From Euzebya pacifica (lineage in GTDB: Bacteria > Actinomycetota > Nitriliruptoria > Euzebyales > Euzebyaceae): a DNA stretch of 64,000 nt. Of this stretch, positions 33,846-42,321 are shown in pieces. Numbering within the stretch: position 1 is the stretch's first letter; every line of letters begins with the position of its first letter. A model generated the notes under the pieces. It was not told the DNA's origin. It made no database searches and saw only the letters and a program-made list of their open reading frames with translations. The translations under genes were made by a program, and so were the position numbers. Where the stretch lies: assembly GCF_003344865.1 (NCBI RefSeq), contig NZ_CP031166.1, positions 186,001-250,000 on the forward strand, given 5' to 3'.

Positions 33846-34922
33846 ATGCGAACTGCCACCGCACCGTCCGCGCCGGCTGTCGTCTGCGGGTTCCGTGGAT
33901 GCGGCCACCTGGTGCGCAGACGCGGCGACTGCGGTGGCCGTCAGTGCCCCCGCAGCATCGGTGCCGAGCTCGTCCGCCATGCCGAACTCGGTGACGACAC
34001 CGGACTGCTGGCCCAGGCCTTCAACGACCCCTTCACCCCGCCGAACATCACCGCCGCGCCGGCAACGGGTGGGACCAGCGGGTCGCTGACCAGCCCCGAG
34101 GCGATGGCCGCCATGATCACGGCCGGCTACGACGACGATGACGGTGACCGCCGTGCCGTGGTCGACACCGCCGCAACCCTCGAAGCGGCCATCCGCAGCA
34201 TCCCCACGGCCGCCCTGATCGACGCCGCATGGGCCGACACCCCCCTTGCCGCCGCACTGGCCGACGGCCCAGGCGACGGCACCTCCGGCTTCTGGACACG
34301 CACCGCTTGGGGTGAATGGACCCGCCACCCCGGCGGTTCGGCCGAACCCGACGACCCCGGCACGGTCGTGTTCCACCCCGGCGACACCAAGGACCTGCGT
34401 GCCCTGTCCCGCCAGGTCCGACGCGACGCGGTCCACCGGCTCGTCCAGTTGTGGGCCGTAGACCCCACCGGCCACCCGCAGACCCGCGCAATGCAACGCA
34501 TCGCCGCCGACGCCATGGCGCGCGACCCGCGCGGGTTCACCCCCGACCCGGCCCTGACCGGCCGGGACAAGGTGTACGCCGAACTCCTCGCCGCGCAGTA
34601 CGACCACACCCAACGGTGGCTTGCTGACCGGGGAATCGAATGGGTCACGCTGCACCGCGGAGAATCCGCCACCGGCCGGGGCTACCGGCGCCACCCGATG
34701 GCGTCGTGGACCACCGAGGAATGGGTGGCCGACTGGCATGCGACCGGCAGCCTCAGCAGCGGTGGCACCCCCGGCTCCGAACGGGTGGCCACCGCCGACA
34801 TCCCGGCCCGCGACATCATGTCGGTGCCGACCACCGGGATGGGCACGATGACGGAGTACGAGGTTGTCGTTCTGTCCCGCGTCCGTCCCGACCGGGCCGC
34901 CGTCAGCGGGCGTGCCGCATGA
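33846..34922 (+). CDS. Cys-tagged putative ADP-ribosyltransferase
   Basis: 358 residues. ATG 33846 chosen because the tag begins there, though the frame is open upstream. Residues 14-34 are a divergent Cys module (CGFRGCGH ... CGGRQC) and NDPFTPP follows at 60-66. The C-terminal half carries R-S-ExE: TLHRGES (R271), ASWTTE (S287) and TEYEVVV (E337, E339), with IPARDIMSVP between. QYDHTQRWLADRGI before the R motif matches QYAHTQRQFAERGI in the 60126 product, so these two are paralogues. Predicted activity: mono-ADP-ribosylation of a protein target from NAD+. No signal peptide. Confidence 0.75.
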   Translation: MRTATAPSAPAVVCGFRGCGHLVRRRGDCGGRQCPRSIGAELVRHAELGDDTGLLAQAFNDPFTPPNITAAPATGGTSGSLTSPEAMAAMITAGYDDDDGDRRAVVDTAATLEAAIRSIPTAALIDAAWADTPLAAALADGPGDGTSGFWTRTAWGEWTRHPGGSAEPDDPGTVVFHPGDTKDLRALSRQVRRDAVHRLVQLWAVDPTGHPQTRAMQRIAADAMARDPRGFTPDPALTGRDKVYAELLAAQYDHTQRWLADRGIEWVTLHRGESATGRGYRRHPMASWTTEEWVADWHATGSLSSGGTPGSERVATADIPARDIMSVPTTGMGTMTEYEVVVLSRVRPDRAAVSGRAA

Positions 34923-35192
34923 CCGCCTCCAACGGTCCCGCACCGTTCCGTTGAAGGCCCACCGGGCAGCACCCGTACCGATGAGTCCCGGCTGCGGACG
35001 TCCCGTGACGCTATTGAGGAACATCGCCGGATGGGCGCCGCAGCGGCGGTCGCGATCGGCAGGCCATGACCGTTCGTAGGTCAGACGCCGGGCAGAGTTG
35101 CTGGCCGACGCCTGACCGGTCGGCTGGTGGTGTTGGGCGGAGCCCACGCGTTCGCGCGTGAACGATGCCGCAACGGTCGACCATGCAGGGGC
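34923..35192. other. intergenic region, no gene supported
   Basis: 270 bp with no convincing ORF or promoter; composition is like the neighbouring genes. I see nothing specific in it. Confidence 0.4.
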
Positions 35193-35411
35193 ATGGACAC
35201 CAACGAACGAAGCCGACCGGCACGTCATGGGGTCCCGGCGCCCGCGTCGGGCCTCCGCAATGCCGACGGGTCACCGGTGACCACCGTGCGACAGCTCGTC
35301 GGCCTGATCGAGCCGATGACGGTCGAAGCGTGGCTGGCCACGACCTCGGCTGCCAACCCGCACCCCGACCTGACCCGAGACCTTGTCGTGCGGGGGTTCC
35401 TCGCCGGGTGA
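35193..35411 (+). CDS. unrecognised 72-residue protein
   Basis: ATG 35193 behind GCAGGGGC. Helical C-terminal half (RQLVGLIEPMTVEAWLATTS). No motif. Modest support from length and codon pattern only. Confidence 0.45.
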   Translation: MDTNERSRPARHGVPAPASGLRNADGSPVTTVRQLVGLIEPMTVEAWLATTSAANPHPDLTRDLVVRGFLAG

Positions 35412-35484
35412 CCGGGCAGGGCCGGAGCCGCCGGAAACCCTTGCGGGGACTGCGGTTTTGGTTGTCGCCCAGCCCACATTCACC

Positions 35485-35521
35485 TTGATCCGAACATCCC
35501 TAAATGCTAATATAAATAGCA
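35485..35521 (+). promoter_or_regulatory. promoter with TGCTA-N7-TAGCA operator (site e)
   Basis: TTGATC (35485-35490), 17 bp, TAATAT (35508-35513). Palindrome 35505-35521 covers the -10. The leader has GGGAAGGGACAG before ATG 35550, very like the leader after site d. Confidence 0.75.
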
Positions 35522-35549
35522 GTACGGAGGTGTTCGGGAAGGGACAGAA

Positions 35550-35840
35550 ATGCTCATGGGGACAACACCCACGATGTGCGTGGAAGGCCAGATCATCACC
35601 GCCCAGCGCACCGACACCGACACCGTCATCGACATGGTCGGCACCTACACCTCCGACCCCCAGGGCGCGGTCCACACCATCACCGTCGCCGTCCCCATGC
35701 GCAACGGCGACCACGCCACCATCAACCGATGGGCAGCCGCCGCCGCAGCCGTCCGCCTCTACGCCGACGACACCGGCCGCGTCCTCTGCCTGCAAGGCAA
35801 CGGGATCCTGTGGCCCCGCCCCCACCCCGTTACCGCCTAA
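35550..35840 (+). CDS. unrecognised 96-residue protein under operator site e
   Basis: ATG 35550; an in-frame ATG at 35556 is possible. Beta-rich, with GQIITAQRTDTDTVIDMVG, AVHTITVAVPMRNGDH and DDTGRVLCLQGNGILW. Small soluble domain, not recognised. Confidence 0.65.
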   Translation: MLMGTTPTMCVEGQIITAQRTDTDTVIDMVGTYTSDPQGAVHTITVAVPMRNGDHATINRWAAAAAAVRLYADDTGRVLCLQGNGILWPRPHPVTA

Positions 35841-35949
35841 GAACCCGGGGACGTCTCGCGACGACGCCCGAGACGTTGCGGTGCAACACCCCGCCACCCC
35901 GGACGCTCAACGTCGGCCCAACCATCCCGGCAACGAACCCTCCCGAAGC

Positions 35950-35955
35950 GGAATG
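35950..35955 (+). promoter_or_regulatory. GGAATG element upstream of 35995 gene
   Basis: 39 nt before the ATG with CTAGGAGA in the interval; second-class spacing. Confidence 0.3.
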
Positions 35956-35994
35956 GACACCACGCCAGTCCGAACCCCCGCTAGGAGACCCCCG

Positions 35995-36435
35995 ATGCCA
36001 ACCGCCCTCCCGGTCCGCACCGACCGGGTCGTGGTCGTCACCGACGCCCCGCCCGCCTCAGCCGTCAGCCTCGGCCCCGCCGCCGCCATCCTCGCGGAGG
36101 TCGCGTCCAACCAAGCCGTCTTCGGGCACGTCTTCGGCATCCCCGTCTGGCAGCTCCGCCGCATCCTCGCCCAGGCCGCGATCGACGCGACCATCGCCCG
36201 TCGTGTCGCGTTCGTCTGCGCGGCCGCCATGCTCGACGCCACCATTGCGCCCGACCGTCCCGGCACCCTCGCCCAGCGCGCCATCGCCGGTCTGGACGCC
36301 ATGCCCGTCGACCACCCCGCCGCCATCACCGTCGCACTGATCGTCGGCGCCGACCCCGACCTCGAGCACGCCGTTGCCCACGCCGCCCGCAAGCTCCCCG
36401 CCTGGATTGCCGACTGGACCGGAACGGGCCGCTGA
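35995..36435 (+). CDS. unrecognised 146-residue Ala-rich helical protein
   Basis: ATG 35995 with CTAGGAGACC. Mostly helical (AAAILAEVASNQAVFGHVFG, WQLRRILAQAAIDATIARR). A few hydrophobic stretches are too broken for confident membrane helices. No known family. Confidence 0.6.
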   Translation: MPTALPVRTDRVVVVTDAPPASAVSLGPAAAILAEVASNQAVFGHVFGIPVWQLRRILAQAAIDATIARRVAFVCAAAMLDATIAPDRPGTLAQRAIAGLDAMPVDHPAAITVALIVGADPDLEHAVAHAARKLPAWIADWTGTGR

Positions 36436-36607
36436 ACACCCCCACCGCAGCGGCTCAACCCCCCTGTGCTTCCTCCACGGACTCGTCACCACCGCCCACG
36501 CCGCATTCGTCGTGGTCGGAGCGGGTCTGCTGCTGATCGTGATCGACGCCGGCGTGCACGGCCAGGCAGCAGCCATGGGAGCCATCGCCGTCGTCCTGCT
36601 CGGCTGA
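36374..36607 (+). CDS. possible small two-helix membrane protein
   Basis: The TTG start at 36374 overlaps the end of the previous gene by about 60 nt; no better start is in frame. The useful part is the C-terminal 45 residues: two hydrophobic helices (AAFVVVGAGLLLIVIDAGV and AAAMGAIAVVLLG) with a short loop. The clear hydrophobic pattern is the only support. Confidence 0.4.
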   Translation: MPTPPASSPPGLPTGPERAAEHPHRSGSTPLCFLHGLVTTAHAAFVVVGAGLLLIVIDAGVHGQAAAMGAIAVVLLG

Positions 36608-36707
36608 CCGGCCCCGGGGCCTTCGCCGCCCAACATGACGCCGCAGCGCGGAACACCGGGCCCGCCGGTCCACCATCCGGAACGGAAACCCCGACCCGGA
36701 GAACGCC

Positions 36708-38318
36708 ATGCACGCCGCCACCGCCAACCTCTACGAGGTCCTCGGTGTGCCCCAAGACGCCGATGCCGACACGATCAAGAAGGCCTACCGGTCCGCCGCA
36801 CGGACCTCCCATCCCGACACCGGCGGCGACGAGGAGACCTTCAAGGCCATCGGTGAGGCCTACCGGGTCCTGTCCAACCCGTTGCTGCGGCGCGAGCACG
36901 ACCGTGCCCTCGCGCACCCCCTGCACGACGCACCCGGCCCCGACCCGGCAACTGGCACCGACGGCTGGGAGGACCCCCACGCCGACCAGTGGGACGACGT
37001 GCCCACCAGCGACCCGCAGGACGCATGGGACGACGTGCCCGTCGACGACGTCTGGGAGGACGCATGGGACGACATCGGCCCGTCTACCGGCCCCGATCCG
37101 CAACAGACCTGGTCCTCCGGCGGCAACCCCTGCTCGATCGGCAACCCTGGGGGCAGCACCGTTGCCCAGGCGCTGCTGGACCGGCTGCCCTCCACCGCGT
37201 TCGTGTTCCACCACGTCATCGCCGGCGGACTCCGCAGCCGCGTCGACCACGTCGTTGTCCATCGCGACAGCATCCTGCTCGTCCACGACCGCACCTGGCC
37301 GTCGGGAACCCACACCCTCCACGGCGAAACCGCCCACCTCGACGGACGCCGCAACCGCAGCAGCGACCCCGGACGCACAATCGCTGCCGACACCGCCCTG
37401 CTCGCAGACCTCCCCGTTGACCAGCAGTGGACGATCAACAGCATGATCGCCGTCACCCCCGCCGGCACCGGCCCCATGGACCTCACCGGATGGCACCACC
37501 CTGCCACCACCGCCGTCCCCATCGGCCTGTTCGCCGACGCCGTCACCGCATGGGCAGCCGAACGGGCCGCAGGGCCTGCCAGCCCGGCAGTCATCGACCA
37601 TCTCGCCACCCGGACCCGACGGTCCCGCACCGTCACCCACGACTTGCCGGTCGCGCCACGCACACCCCGCAAGGCCTTCACCGGGCTCGGCCGAACAGCC
37701 GACCGGATCATCGCGGCAGCCACCACCACCGGCCTCGCCATCGCCACCGCGGCCTTCGCGCTCCTGTGGTTCATCCCGCTGCTGACGACCAGCGACCCGT
37801 TCGCCGCGCTGCCCACCGGATGGCAAGCCGCCTACGCCGGCCTCGGACTCGCCCTTGCCGCACGTGTCCGCCGCAACCCGACAGCACCCACCGACACGCT
37901 CCCGCCGGTCGACATTGCGCACGCCGCCCACCCGACCAGCAAACGCACCGACCCAACCGACTGGCTGATCAGCCGATCCGTCATGCTCGCCGCCGCGGTC
38001 CCCGCAGTCAGATGGGCCGCGGAACGGTTCCCGTTCGGCCTCGGCCCGACCGCCACCGGACCACTGCTCACCTCATCCCGGTTCGCCGCCGCCCTCCTCA
38101 CCGCAACCACCGCACTCCTGCTCGCCAGGGCCATCCTGCGGCCAGGGACATCTGCGGCCGCCTGGGCTGCGGTGATGTCAGCACCGGCCCACCGGTGGCC
38201 CATGACGCTCAACGCCCTCAGGTGGCACGCCCACACCGCACCGGTGCACACAGCCGTCAGCCGGCTCGACACCCACCCCGACAGCCGCGCGACGGCCGCA
38301 GCGATCCGGTCGTCATGA
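36708..38318 (+). CDS. membrane protein with N-terminal J domain and NERD-like region
   Basis: 536 residues. Residues 7-70 are a J domain (NLYEVLGVPQDADADTIKKA, HPDTGGDEETF), with the HPD that stimulates Hsp70 ATPase. An acidic Trp/Asp linker with DDVPxxD repeats follows. Residues ~150-230 resemble a NERD-type domain (STVAQALLDRLPSTAFVF, RVDHVVVHRDSILLVHDRTW), although the usual Lys is Arg. Two to four hydrophobic helices (LAIATAAFALLWFIPLL; SRFAAALLTATTALLLA) lie in the C-terminal half. It could recruit the host DnaK to a membrane complex. No DnaK gene is nearby. Confidence 0.75.
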   Translation: MHAATANLYEVLGVPQDADADTIKKAYRSAARTSHPDTGGDEETFKAIGEAYRVLSNPLLRREHDRALAHPLHDAPGPDPATGTDGWEDPHADQWDDVPTSDPQDAWDDVPVDDVWEDAWDDIGPSTGPDPQQTWSSGGNPCSIGNPGGSTVAQALLDRLPSTAFVFHHVIAGGLRSRVDHVVVHRDSILLVHDRTWPSGTHTLHGETAHLDGRRNRSSDPGRTIAADTALLADLPVDQQWTINSMIAVTPAGTGPMDLTGWHHPATTAVPIGLFADAVTAWAAERAAGPASPAVIDHLATRTRRSRTVTHDLPVAPRTPRKAFTGLGRTADRIIAAATTTGLAIATAAFALLWFIPLLTTSDPFAALPTGWQAAYAGLGLALAARVRRNPTAPTDTLPPVDIAHAAHPTSKRTDPTDWLISRSVMLAAAVPAVRWAAERFPFGLGPTATGPLLTSSRFAAALLTATTALLLARAILRPGTSAAAWAAVMSAPAHRWPMTLNALRWHAHTAPVHTAVSRLDTHPDSRATAAAIRSS

Positions 38319-38377
38319 CCGAACCCCGTCGTCAAGGTGTCCGAGCCCGGGCAGTAGCGCCGTCGCCACCTGCGGGT

Positions 38378-38383
38378 GGAATG
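38378..38383 (+). promoter_or_regulatory. GGAATG element 8 nt before 38392 start
   Basis: GGAATG-N8-ATG before a Cys-tagged gene, no Shine-Dalgarno. Confidence 0.4.
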
Positions 38384-38391
38384 GGAACGGC

Positions 38392-39123
38392 ATGAACAAC
38401 AGCCAATGCGGAGCAGCGACGGGTACCGGCCGCCCGTGCACCCAGCCGGTGACCATGGCCGGACACTGCGCAGCCGGACATCCGGCGCGATCCCGTCCCG
38501 CAACCACAACCGCAACCATGCGGGCATCCGCGACGTCGGTTGCTGCCTCGGACCCGATGACGGAACCCGCAGCCGGCCTGTCGCCCACCCAGATCGGCGA
38601 CCGGCTCGACGCTGCCGTCACCGTGCTGTCCGGGTCGACGGATGGTGAATGGGTCAGCGATGACTACGACCTGACCGCCGCCGACTGCCGCAAGACCCTC
38701 GACGAACTCGCACCACTGGACGGCCAGATCGGCAAGGACAGCGTCCCAACCGGGCTGGCCGACGATGCGCTGGCCGACCTCACCATCCGCGAACTGGTCC
38801 AGCATGCCCACCTGAACCTGACCAGCGCCGCCCACCGTGTGCGCCGCGACGGGTTCGCCGACGACCGGGCCACACAAGAACGTGTCGCGTGGGAACGCAA
38901 CCGCGCCAAGGCCTTCCTGACCGCTGCCGTGATCGCCGATTCCGCCCACGCCCACGGGCAGAAGCTCAACCGGATGGGCGGAGGGGCTGACGGTGGCGGG
39001 TGGACCAACCGGGGCGAGATCGCCACGTCCACCTCCCGTGCGCTGGGCCGCACGGCCACCGACGGTGAGACCAGCCAGTGGGCTTTGCGTGTCGCCGCCT
39101 GCGGTGTCACGGTCAGGAGTTGA
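38392..39123 (+). CDS. Cys-tagged helical protein (tag plus SDPM)
   Basis: 243 residues. Tag at 6-30 (CGAAT ... CAAGH), Thr/Ala linker, then ASDPM (D54). The body is helical: GDRLDAAVTVLSGS, TIRELVQHAHLNLTSAAH and ERVAWERNRAKAFLTAAVIA. It resembles the body of the 28179 product near the SDPM motif. No catalytic motif seen; it may be structural or a binding protein. Followed 4 nt later by a Cys-rich small gene. Confidence 0.78.
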   Translation: MNNSQCGAATGTGRPCTQPVTMAGHCAAGHPARSRPATTTATMRASATSVAASDPMTEPAAGLSPTQIGDRLDAAVTVLSGSTDGEWVSDDYDLTAADCRKTLDELAPLDGQIGKDSVPTGLADDALADLTIRELVQHAHLNLTSAAHRVRRDGFADDRATQERVAWERNRAKAFLTAAVIADSAHAHGQKLNRMGGGADGGGWTNRGEIATSTSRALGRTATDGETSQWALRVAACGVTVRS

Positions 39124-39127
39124 GCAG

Positions 39128-39442
39128 GTGGGCAGGTCCAAGAAGGAGTCACCGTCGTCCGTGGCCATCGACCTGCCCGCCGACCTGACCGACATCCCGT
39201 TGCGGAACATGCGGTCGGGGTTCTGTTCCGACCCGTCCGCAACCCACGGGCACGACCAATGCGACCCGGTGGTGGTGAACAGGGGCGGGTCCGACAAACT
39301 TCTTCGCTGCCCTTGTGACTGCCATGAATGGCTTTGGGCGGCCGCGCCGTCGTCACGCGTGAACGCGTCGGCGACCATCCGGTCACTGATGGGCTACGAC
39401 GCCGCTCCGGGCACCCAACGGGCACTCGACCTGGCATCCTGA
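39128..39442 (+). CDS. small Cys-rich protein (104 residues)
   Basis: GTG 39128 just after the tagged gene (GAGCAG before it). The central segment (FCSDPSATHGHDQCDP, then LLRCPCDCHEWLW) has five Cys and several His in a pattern that could bind one or two zinc ions. It resembles short actinobacterial 'CxCxCH' proteins. Start uncertain. Converges with 39455-40399. Confidence 0.6.
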   Translation: MGRSKKESPSSVAIDLPADLTDIPLRNMRSGFCSDPSATHGHDQCDPVVVNRGGSDKLLRCPCDCHEWLWAAAPSSRVNASATIRSLMGYDAAPGTQRALDLAS

Positions 39443-39454
39443 CGGCCTCAAGGG

Positions 39455-40399
39455 TCAGGTCGAGGACGTCGGGTCCCGCGTCACGTCAAACGATGCGGTC
39501 CCTGAACCCGACGACACGACGTGGCACACCAGCTCCAACCGGCGTGACTCGCCCTGCTCCATCGGATCAAGACGGGTGACCGCGCCGCCCGCGACCGGCT
39601 GCCAGCGGTCATCAACCGGTGTCAGGTGCAGCGGCAACGACGCCACGACCGTGACCGGTCCGCATCGGCGGGAGGCCTTCGCGGTGGCGGCCAGGGTCAC
39701 CCTGCCGCCGACGACGCCGGCCGGGGCGGGTTCGGGGCGGACGGTCACGACGGGGAACGGGTCCACCGCAACGGTCGGAGCCTGAGCCGTCACGAGCAGC
39801 GGCAGTGGTGGGGGGAGCAGCGATGAGGGGATCTCCACGTCGTTGGCGTTCAACGCCGACACGACCCGGACGACGGTGGGGCGCGGTACGGAGATCGCGA
39901 CGTTCTTCGGTGCCCAGGGCGGAAGGTCGTCCACGGTGACGGGCAGCACCAACCCCTCCACGGCGAGGCCCACCCGGCGGATCGGATGGTCGGAGACGTT
40001 GAGCAGGCCAATGGCGACCGTGCCGTCGGGTGGGGCCGGTGGTTCCCCGATCCGCATGGCCGGCGTCTGGATGGTTGGGGCGTCGACCTCTTCCGCCTGG
40101 TCCACCAGGCCCTCGGGCCCGTGGATCTGCAACCCGGGGAGTGGTTCGAGGTCCTCGGGGCGGTGCGCGGATATACGCAGCGTGATCGGCAGGAGGTCCG
40201 CGGGCGGGTCGCCGCGGTACTCCACGGCGTCACGGCTGGCGTAGGCCCATCCGTCGCAATCAGCGGGGTCGAACTCCCATCCCATCGACAGTGGCTGTAC
40301 GGCTTTGCTGCCCCCGGTCGGGTACCACAGAAGACGGCAGCGGGCGCCCGCAACGGGGGTGTCGAGCAGCCGGATGTCCTGGGGCGCGGGAAGTGTCAC
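39455..40399 (-). CDS. unrecognised 314-residue beta-rich protein
   Basis: GTG 40399. Repeated beta-strand/Pro segments: IGLLNVSDHPIRRVGLAVEG, APKNVAISVPRPTVVRVV, GGRVTLAATAKASRRCGPVT. These look like immunoglobulin-like or jelly-roll sandwiches. No signal peptide or lipobox. Pro-rich stretch PPPLPLLV in the middle. Could be a structural or binding protein; family unknown. Confidence 0.65.
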   Translation of the reverse strand: MTLPAPQDIRLLDTPVAGARCRLLWYPTGGSKAVQPLSMGWEFDPADCDGWAYASRDAVEYRGDPPADLLPITLRISAHRPEDLEPLPGLQIHGPEGLVDQAEEVDAPTIQTPAMRIGEPPAPPDGTVAIGLLNVSDHPIRRVGLAVEGLVLPVTVDDLPPWAPKNVAISVPRPTVVRVVSALNANDVEIPSSLLPPPLPLLVTAQAPTVAVDPFPVVTVRPEPAPAGVVGGRVTLAATAKASRRCGPVTVVASLPLHLTPVDDRWQPVAGGAVTRLDPMEQGESRRLELVCHVVSSGSGTASFDVTRDPTSST

Positions 40400-40503
40400 G
40401 TCCGTTCATGGTCACAGACGGCGACGACTCGGCAGCATCTGTCCGGTCCGACGTCCCACCCGACATCCACACTGGCCTCCCCGCCCCCGTTGCCGGTCGG
40501 TCC

Positions 40504-40509
40504 GGAATG
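40504..40509 (+). promoter_or_regulatory. GGAATG element upstream of 40543 gene
   Basis: 33 nt before ATG 40543, with GAGAGGAGAG in the interval. Confidence 0.3.
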
Positions 40510-40542
40510 GGAGGGGTACCCGCCGAGCACGAGAGGAGAGCC

Positions 40543-41037
40543 ATGCACCCCATCAACGTCGACCACCTGGCCTCCCACCACGGCATCCAGTACTTCCGGG
40601 AGTTCGTGCGTGGCCTGCCGGTGACCGCCGGCGGGCCGTCCCGCGCGTTCCTGCACATCCGGGCGGAACGAACCGATGGGGAGGTCACGACCCTGGTCCG
40701 GCGCTCGTGGCGGCTCCCGGTCGGCAACCCCGACCAGCTCGACTGGACGCTTGCGGTGCAGGCCGCAACGGCCGGGGTCAACGGGGACCGGATCGTGTGG
40801 GTCGCCGCCCACGTCGACGACCCCTCCGAGGGCGGCCTCGCCGACGTCCGGGTCTCCTCCCACCTGACCGCCACGGCCGACGGGATGACCGGCAGGCGGA
40901 TGCCGTACCGGGTGCTGCGCGTCACCGATGACGGTCCGGTGCTGGTGTGGAGCGACACCGGGGTGATCGTCCCCCGACGTCGGCTCCGGGCCGCCGAACA
41001 CGTCCTGGGCAACTTCATCGGCGAACCCACCCCCTGA
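40543..41037 (+). CDS. unrecognised 164-residue protein
   Basis: ATG 40543 with a strong GAGAGGAGAG; the in-frame ATG at 40507 lies inside the GGAATG element and is less likely. Alpha/beta: FREFVRGLPVTAGGPSRAFL, TTLVRRSWRLPVGNPDQLDW, VWVAAHVDDPSEGGLADVRV. No recognised motif. Confidence 0.65.
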   Translation: MHPINVDHLASHHGIQYFREFVRGLPVTAGGPSRAFLHIRAERTDGEVTTLVRRSWRLPVGNPDQLDWTLAVQAATAGVNGDRIVWVAAHVDDPSEGGLADVRVSSHLTATADGMTGRRMPYRVLRVTDDGPVLVWSDTGVIVPRRRLRAAEHVLGNFIGEPTP

Positions 41038-41080
41038 GCCGGGCCCGGCGCGAGTGCGTGCGACGAGATCGCGCTGACCC

Positions 41081-41117
41081 TTGCCGACATCGCTGTCATG
41101 TGCTATCGTTCTTAGCA
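41081..41117 (+). promoter_or_regulatory. promoter with TGCTA-N7-TAGCA operator (site f)
   Basis: TTGCCG (41081-41086), 17 bp, TATCGT (41104-41109); palindrome 41101-41117. A GGAATG element (41156-41161) follows in the same leader, so the 41201 gene may respond to both signals. Confidence 0.7.
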
Positions 41118-41155
41118 GTTGAGGTGGATGGGTGTCACACCCTCATGAGAACCTC

Positions 41156-41161
41156 GGAATG
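41156..41161 (+). promoter_or_regulatory. GGAATG element upstream of 41201 gene
   Basis: 39 nt before ATG 41201 with GCGGAGGA in the interval; second-class spacing. Confidence 0.3.
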
Positions 41162-41200
41162 ACAACCCCCACCACACGCACGAGACGCGCGGAGGACCCC

Positions 41201-42091
41201 ATGAGCAACGACACCATCGACCCGGCCCTGCTGACCGCAGCCGCCATCGGCGCCGTCGGCCCGGCCAAGGGCGGCATCTCCTACGGGTGGAAGCTCGACG
41301 TCATGGACGCCGCCGCCGAACTCCTCGGGTTCGTCGGCTACGACATGGCCAACCTGCTCGAGTGCGTCCAGTTCAACGGCATCCTCCGCAAGGTCGACAT
41401 CAGCCCCGGCGGTGCTGGCTCCGGTGCCGGCAAGGGCCGCCTGCGCCTCTACATCGAGTCGGAGAACGTCGACCGGGGCGACACCAAGGCCGGCGAGATC
41501 CAGACCATCGCCTCCCACTTCGCCACCTCCGTGGCCGGCAAGCGGATGCAGGCCAAGGCCAACGCCCTCATCGGCCACAGGGTCCGCGTGTTCAAGCAGG
41601 CCGACGAGATCAAGGAGGGGGAGCACGCCGGACGCAAGACCTGGGTCGTCGTGGCCCTCGTCGACCGGGGGCCCGAGGGCGGCTACGGCAACACCGCCGA
41701 CGCGGCCCCGCCCGTCGAGCAGGCACAGACCAACCCCAAGCCGGCGTCCGTGACCGCCGCCCCGGCGCCCGTCGCGGAGGCCGCGCCCGAACCGGCCGGA
41801 AAGACCGCACCCGCGCAGGCCGCCCCCGCGCAGGCTGCTACTGCCAACGACGCCCGCAACGACGTCCCGACCACCGGCAAGGCGATCGTCGCCAAGGCCG
41901 AGCAGACCCTGTCGCTGGACCGCGCGACCGTCGTGTCCATCGCCGAGGCCGCCGACCTGTTCAACAAGACCGCCATGGCCGACCCCGCCAAGCGCGCCGA
42001 ACTGTGGGGCCTGCTGTGCGACCACGCCGCAGCCCAGGTCACCGAGGAGGCCGAGGCCGCCCTGCGGCAGCCCGAGGACGCCGTCTTCTAG
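41201..42091 (+). CDS. possible ssDNA-binding-like protein sharing DnaE's C-terminal module
   Basis: 296 residues; ATG 41201 has GGAGGA 4 nt upstream (two earlier in-frame starts lack one). Residues ~15-165 form an alpha/beta domain with OB-like strands (GRLRLYIESENV, HRVRVFKQADEI, KTWVVVALVDRG); the OB reading is tentative. A Pro/Ala/Gln linker follows. Residues ~235-285 (LDRATVVSIAEAADLFNKTA) match the DnaE C-terminus (IDRDVVKAVAEEHGLFTKTA) and continue in register through AM.DP..R..L. The end, QPEDAVF, is acidic with a terminal Phe, like SSB tails. Strong terminators follow. Probably part of the same replisome as DnaE. Confidence 0.7.
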   Translation: MSNDTIDPALLTAAAIGAVGPAKGGISYGWKLDVMDAAAELLGFVGYDMANLLECVQFNGILRKVDISPGGAGSGAGKGRLRLYIESENVDRGDTKAGEIQTIASHFATSVAGKRMQAKANALIGHRVRVFKQADEIKEGEHAGRKTWVVVALVDRGPEGGYGNTADAAPPVEQAQTNPKPASVTAAPAPVAEAAPEPAGKTAPAQAAPAQAATANDARNDVPTTGKAIVAKAEQTLSLDRATVVSIAEAADLFNKTAMADPAKRAELWGLLCDHAAAQVTEEAEAALRQPEDAVF

Positions 42092-42104
42092 CCGCCACGA
42101 CCCC

Positions 42105-42133
42105 GTGGGCGGACCCCCTTCCCGTCCGCCCAC
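42105..42133 (+). terminator. hairpin 1 after 41201 gene
   Basis: GTGGGCGGAC (42105-42114) pairs with GTCCGCCCAC (42124-42133), perfect 10-bp stem, 9-nt loop. Confidence 0.6.
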
Positions 42134-42138
42134 ACCCC

Positions 42139-42186
42139 CACGACGCCCCGCCGGCACCCTTCCCAACCCGCCGGCGGGGCGTCGTG
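42139..42186 (+). terminator. hairpin 2 after 41201 gene, long GC stem
   Basis: A perfect 17-bp inverted repeat (42139-42155 with 42170-42186) with a 14-nt loop. No U-tract, typical of actinobacterial terminators. Two hairpins in tandem suggest strong insulation of this transcript. Confidence 0.7.
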
Positions 42187-42227
42187 CCGCCTCCGGACGG
42201 TTGGACCAGCACCGATGATGCGACACA

Positions 42228-42245
42228 GTGGTCTGTACGGACCAC
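42228..42245. promoter_or_regulatory. 18-bp palindrome upstream of 42322 gene
   Basis: GTGGTC-TGTACG-GACCAC; perfect apart from the two bases that flank the central GTAC. About 77 bp before the GTG at 42322. Unlike the TGCTA sites; candidate operator for another regulator. Confidence 0.35.
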
Positions 42246-42321
42246 CATTCAGAACGACGTGACATGACGACGGCGACGGACCACGATCAACACCCGACAC
42301 GAGGAGTGTGAAGGAAGGCCG

